NCBI RefSeq assembly: GCF_029892155.1
Contig: NZ_JARZAG010000007.1
Location: forward strand, 186,001 to 250,000
Direction: 5' to 3'
DNA: 64,000 nucleotides
Origin: Kitasatospora sp. GAS204B
Lineage (GTDB): Bacteria > Actinomycetota > Actinomycetes > Streptomycetales > Streptomycetaceae
Part shown: in pieces, positions 61,111 through 64,000 of the stretch
Position numbering within the stretch: position 1 is the stretch's first letter
Layout: the number at the start of each line of letters is the position of its first letter
Notes under the pieces: model-generated
Told to the model about the DNA's origin: nothing
What the model saw: the letters and a program-made list of their open reading frames with translations, nothing else
Databases searched by the model: none
Position numbers and translations under genes: made by a program

Positions 61111-61842
61111 ATGGAAGCAACCGAGCTCGTCCCCGGGGTCCGCTACGCCGTCACCGACCGCCACGGCGGCGTGAGCCCGGCCCCGTACGGCCGCAACCTG
61201 GGCGGCAGCACCGCCGACGACTTCCAGAACGTGCTCCAGAACCGGGCGTTGACGGCCCGTCAGCTCGGTCTCGACCCGGACCGGGTGGTCTGGATGAGCC
61301 AGGTGCACAGCGCCTCGGTGACCCGGGTCAGCGCACCTTTCGGCGCCGACCGCCCCCGGCTGGACGGCGTGTTCACCAGCGAACCGGGCCTCCCGCTGGC
61401 CTCGTTGGCCGCGGACTGCGCGCCGGTGCTGCTGGCCGACCCGATAGCCCGCCTGATCGGCGCGGCCCACTCGGGGCGGGTCGGCACGCTGGCCGGCGTG
61501 GTGCCGAACCTGGTCGCCGCGATGGCCGAGGCGGGCGCCCAGCCGGCCCGGATGACCGCGCTGGTCGGGCCGATGGCCTGCGGCCGCTGCTACGAGGTCC
61601 CGGAGCCGATGCGCGCCGAGGCCACCGCCGCCCTGCCCGAGGCCCACTCCACCACCCGCCAGGGCACCCCCGCCCTCGACCTGCGGGCCGGCATCACCGC
61701 CCAGCTGACCCGGGCCGGCGTCGCCACGGTGCGCCAGGACGCCCGCTGCACGATCGAGGACCCCGACCTCTTCTCGCACCGGCGCGAGCAGCGCACCGGA
61801 CGCTTCGCGGCGTACCTGTGGCTGACGGAGCCCGCGGACTGA
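61111..61842 (+). CDS. YfiH-family (laccase-domain) purine nucleoside phosphorylase/polyphenol oxidase
   Basis: 243 residues with the family's metal and catalytic motifs: QVHSASV, LAADCAPVLLADP, GAAHSGRVGTLAGVV and CRCYEVPEPM. COG1496 proteins act on adenosine and inosine or remove mis-linked peptidoglycan residues. The stop codon of the preceding gene lies in its TAGGGT -10-like box (61098-61103), which ends 7 nt before the ATG. Confidence 0.88.
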   Translation: MEATELVPGVRYAVTDRHGGVSPAPYGRNLGGSTADDFQNVLQNRALTARQLGLDPDRVVWMSQVHSASVTRVSAPFGADRPRLDGVFTSEPGLPLASLAADCAPVLLADPIARLIGAAHSGRVGTLAGVVPNLVAAMAEAGAQPARMTALVGPMACGRCYEVPEPMRAEATAALPEAHSTTRQGTPALDLRAGITAQLTRAGVATVRQDARCTIEDPDLFSHRREQRTGRFAAYLWLTEPAD

Positions 61843-61973
61843 TCCTGCGATGCGGCGGATTCTCCGTGCGCCCCACCTTCGGGCGCCCCGCCTTCGGGCA
61901 CTCCCGCTCCGAACGGTCCGCCGATGCGCGACACTGGAGGGTCTGCGCCTGACCCGATGGAGGACTCCACACC

Positions 61974-63608
61974 GTGAACAACGGGCCACTGATCGTCCAG
62001 AGTGACAAGACTCTCCTGCTGGAGATCGACCACCCCCAGGCCGCCGACTGCCGGCGGGCGATCGCGCCGTTCGCCGAGCTGGAGCGGGCGCCCGAGCATG
62101 TGCACACCTACCGGGTGACGCCGCTGGGGCTGTGGAACGCGCGGGCCGCCGGGCATGACGCGGAGCAGGTGGTGGACGCGCTGGTGACGTACTCGCGCTA
62201 TCCGGTGCCGCACGCGCTGCTGGTGGACGTGGCGGACACCATGGCCCGGTACGGGCGGCTGCAGCTGAGCAAGCACCCGGTGCACGGGCTGGTGCTCTCC
62301 ACCACGGACCGGCCGGTGCTCGAAGAGGTGCTGAAGTCCAAGAAGATCGCGCCGCTGGTCGGCGCACGGGTCGAGCCGGACATGGTGGTGGTGCACCCCT
62401 CGGAGCGCGGGCAGATCAAGCAGGTGCTGCTCAAGCTCGGCTGGCCGGCCGAGGACCACGCCGGGTACGTGGACGGCGAGGCGCACCCGATCGAGCTCGA
62501 CCAGGACGGCTGGCAGCTGCGCCCCTACCAGCAGCAGGCGGTGGAGGGCTTCTGGCACGGCGGCAGCGGCGTGGTGGTGCTGCCGTGCGGGGCGGGCAAG
62601 ACGCTGGTCGGCGCGGCGGCGATGGCCGAGGCCAAGTCGACCACGCTGATCCTGGTCACCAACACCGTCTCGGCCCGCCAGTGGAAGCACGAGCTGGTCA
62701 AGCGCACCTCGCTGACCGAGGACGAGATCGGCGAGTACAGCGGGACGAAGAAGGAGATCCGCCCGGTCACCATCGCCACCTACCAGGTGATGACGACCAA
62801 GCGGAAGGGCAGCTACGCCCACCTGGAACTGTTCGACGCCCGCAACTGGGGCCTGGTGGTCTACGACGAGGTGCACCTGCTGCCCGCGCCGGTCTTCAAG
62901 TTCACCGCCGACCTGCAGGCCCGCCGCCGGCTCGGGCTGACCGCGACCCTGGTGCGCGAGGACGGCCGCGAGGGCGACGTGTTCAGCCTGATCGGCCCCA
63001 AGCGCTTCGACGCCCCGTGGAAGGAGATCGAGGCGCAGGGCTACATCGCGCCGGCCGACTGCTGCGAGGTCCGGGTCACGCTGAGCGACTCCGAGCGGCT
63101 CACCTACGCGACCGCCGAGCCGGAGGAGCGCTACCGGTACTGCTCCACCACCGCGACCAAGCGGCGGGTGGTGGAGGCGCTGGTCAAGAAGCACGAGAAG
63201 GACCAGACGCTGATCATCGGGCAGTACATCGACCAGCTGGACGAGCTGGGCGAGGTGCTGAACGCCCCGGTGATCAAGGGCGAGACCAGCAACGCCCAGC
63301 GCGAGAAGCTCTTCGAGGCGTTCCGGACCAAGGAGATCAGCGTGCTGGTGGTCTCCAAGGTGGCGAACTTCTCGATCGACCTGCCGGAGGCCACGGTGGC
63401 CATCCAGGTCTCCGGCACCTTCGGCTCGCGCCAGGAGGAGGCCCAGCGGCTGGGCCGGGTGCTGCGCCCCAAGGCGGACGGGCACTCGGCGCACTTCTAC
63501 TCGGTGGTGGCCCGTGACACGGTGGACCAGGACTTCGCCGCGCACCGCCAGCGGTTCCTGGCGGAGCAGGGGTACGCCTATCGGATCATCGACGCGGACG
63601 ACGTGTAG
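61974..63608 (+). CDS. DNA repair helicase XPB
   Basis: 544 residues, SF2 helicase of the bacterial XPB type. An N-terminal domain (ERAPEHVHTYRVTPLGLWNARAAGHD) precedes motif I LPCGAGKTLVG, motif II YDEVHLLPA (DEVH), motif III LTATLVRED, and a C-terminal domain with QVSGTFGSRQEEAQRLGRVLRPK (motif VI). It unwinds DNA in repair, with the gene at 58584 likely a partner. GTG start after GGAGGA. Confidence 0.95.
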   Translation: MNNGPLIVQSDKTLLLEIDHPQAADCRRAIAPFAELERAPEHVHTYRVTPLGLWNARAAGHDAEQVVDALVTYSRYPVPHALLVDVADTMARYGRLQLSKHPVHGLVLSTTDRPVLEEVLKSKKIAPLVGARVEPDMVVVHPSERGQIKQVLLKLGWPAEDHAGYVDGEAHPIELDQDGWQLRPYQQQAVEGFWHGGSGVVVLPCGAGKTLVGAAAMAEAKSTTLILVTNTVSARQWKHELVKRTSLTEDEIGEYSGTKKEIRPVTIATYQVMTTKRKGSYAHLELFDARNWGLVVYDEVHLLPAPVFKFTADLQARRRLGLTATLVREDGREGDVFSLIGPKRFDAPWKEIEAQGYIAPADCCEVRVTLSDSERLTYATAEPEERYRYCSTTATKRRVVEALVKKHEKDQTLIIGQYIDQLDELGEVLNAPVIKGETSNAQREKLFEAFRTKEISVLVVSKVANFSIDLPEATVAIQVSGTFGSRQEEAQRLGRVLRPKADGHSAHFYSVVARDTVDQDFAAHRQRFLAEQGYAYRIIDADDV

Positions 63609-63638
63609 GACGTGCAGGACGGGTCCGCTGTAGTTCCG

Positions 63639-63866
63639 CTACAGCTTGACGCCGTCGCGCCCGAGCAGGATCACGCGCGCGGCGGTGTCGAGCACGATGC
63701 CGACATTGCGCACGGCCTGGGTCAGCGGCTTTCGGCGGCGCGGGCTGTCGGCCACGGCGGAAGCCGCGGTGGCGCCGACCGGCGGGGTGGACAGGGACTC
63801 GGTGGTGGTGCGCGCCCGGGGGGCCTTGGCCGCAGCCGGGAGCGCCGGCGGATGCACGGTGCTCAT
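63639..63866 (-). CDS. Small conserved hypothetical protein
   Basis: 75 residues from ATG 63866. A Ser/Thr/Ala-rich basic N-terminus precedes a conserved-looking end, LTQAVRNVGIVLDTAARVILLGRDGVKL. I recall similar C-termini in other streptomycete small proteins near this helicase. Function unknown. It converges on XPB, 30 bp away. Confidence 0.6.
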   Translation of the reverse strand: MSTVHPPALPAAAKAPRARTTTESLSTPPVGATAASAVADSPRRRKPLTQAVRNVGIVLDTAARVILLGRDGVKL

Positions 63867-64000
63867 GTGTTCCACGGTAGTTTTCCGCCGCCGCCGGCAC
63901 ATCAGCCCAAAGGCCGTACCTGACAGGACCTAGGTCGTCCTGCGGTTGTATACGACCCCGAGACCCTTATCCGGCGAATATCCGTTGGCGCGCGGGCGAA

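Overview
The window is very GC-rich, has strong G/C bias at third codon positions, and carries streptomycete marker genes: futalosine-pathway menaquinone genes mqnB and mqnD, an iron-type DtxR repressor, an XRE(DUF5753)/DUF397 pair, DUF2530 and DUF3027 proteins, and many putative leaderless promoters. It is chromosomal DNA of a Streptomycetaceae member (Streptomyces or Kitasatospora). The order of purU, the iron repressor/SIS pair, pdxH, citrate synthase, serC, marR/MFS, mqnBD and csp resembles, from memory, the SCO4320-SCO4410 region of S. coelicolor, with inserted accessory genes. No rRNA, tRNA, IS element, phage or CRISPR array was seen.

Layout. 0-12.8 kb: the end of a GlxA/AraC regulator, an anti-sigma-type ATPase, an ECF sigma factor coupled to a zinc-finger/maleylpyruvate-isomerase-like protein, purU, a substrate-binding lipoprotein, an XRE-TPR regulator divergent from a secreted neprosin-domain protein, a repeat-rich membrane protein, an NsdA-like TPR regulator and a primase-polymerase-like protein. 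13-16.8 kb: the iron repressor divergent from a SIS protein, then a DUF4231/SLATT-type membrane protein and an alpha/beta hydrolase.

16.8-25.9 kb is the most interesting part: a complete FxsA-type cyclophane RiPP locus on the minus strand. The order is precursor peptide fxsA (C-terminus F-N-S-S-I), fxsB (radical SAM/SPASM fused to an HExxH domain), an AAC(3)-family acetyltransferase, the TIR-like fxsC, and the giant fxsT (MinD-like ATPase, TIR, NB-ARC, TPR). The parts are known families. The biological role is unsettled, and the TIR, STAND and possible SLATT components make it look like a conflict or immunity system that uses a modified peptide.

26-31.7 kb is housekeeping (pdxH, citrate synthase, serC) plus an SDR/TetR pair with two clear operators, and thpR. 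31.7-36 kb is a patchy, lower-GC accessory stretch: XRE/DUF397, a three-gene cassette with a degenerate Nudix protein, a protein-kinase remnant and an HTH/PIN toxin-antitoxin pair. 36-41 kb holds MarR plus an MFS exporter, a second DUF4231 protein, a GGCT-like protein and VapBC. 41-64 kb holds an NCS2 purine permease, DUF2530, a CtpE-like P-type ATPase, a sacsin-like GHKL ATPase, DUF3027, an MFS protein, mqnB-mqnD, a cold-shock protein with a predicted long leader, a siderophore-binding lipoprotein, a methyltransferase, a helicase-associated protein, a YfiH protein and the XPB helicase.
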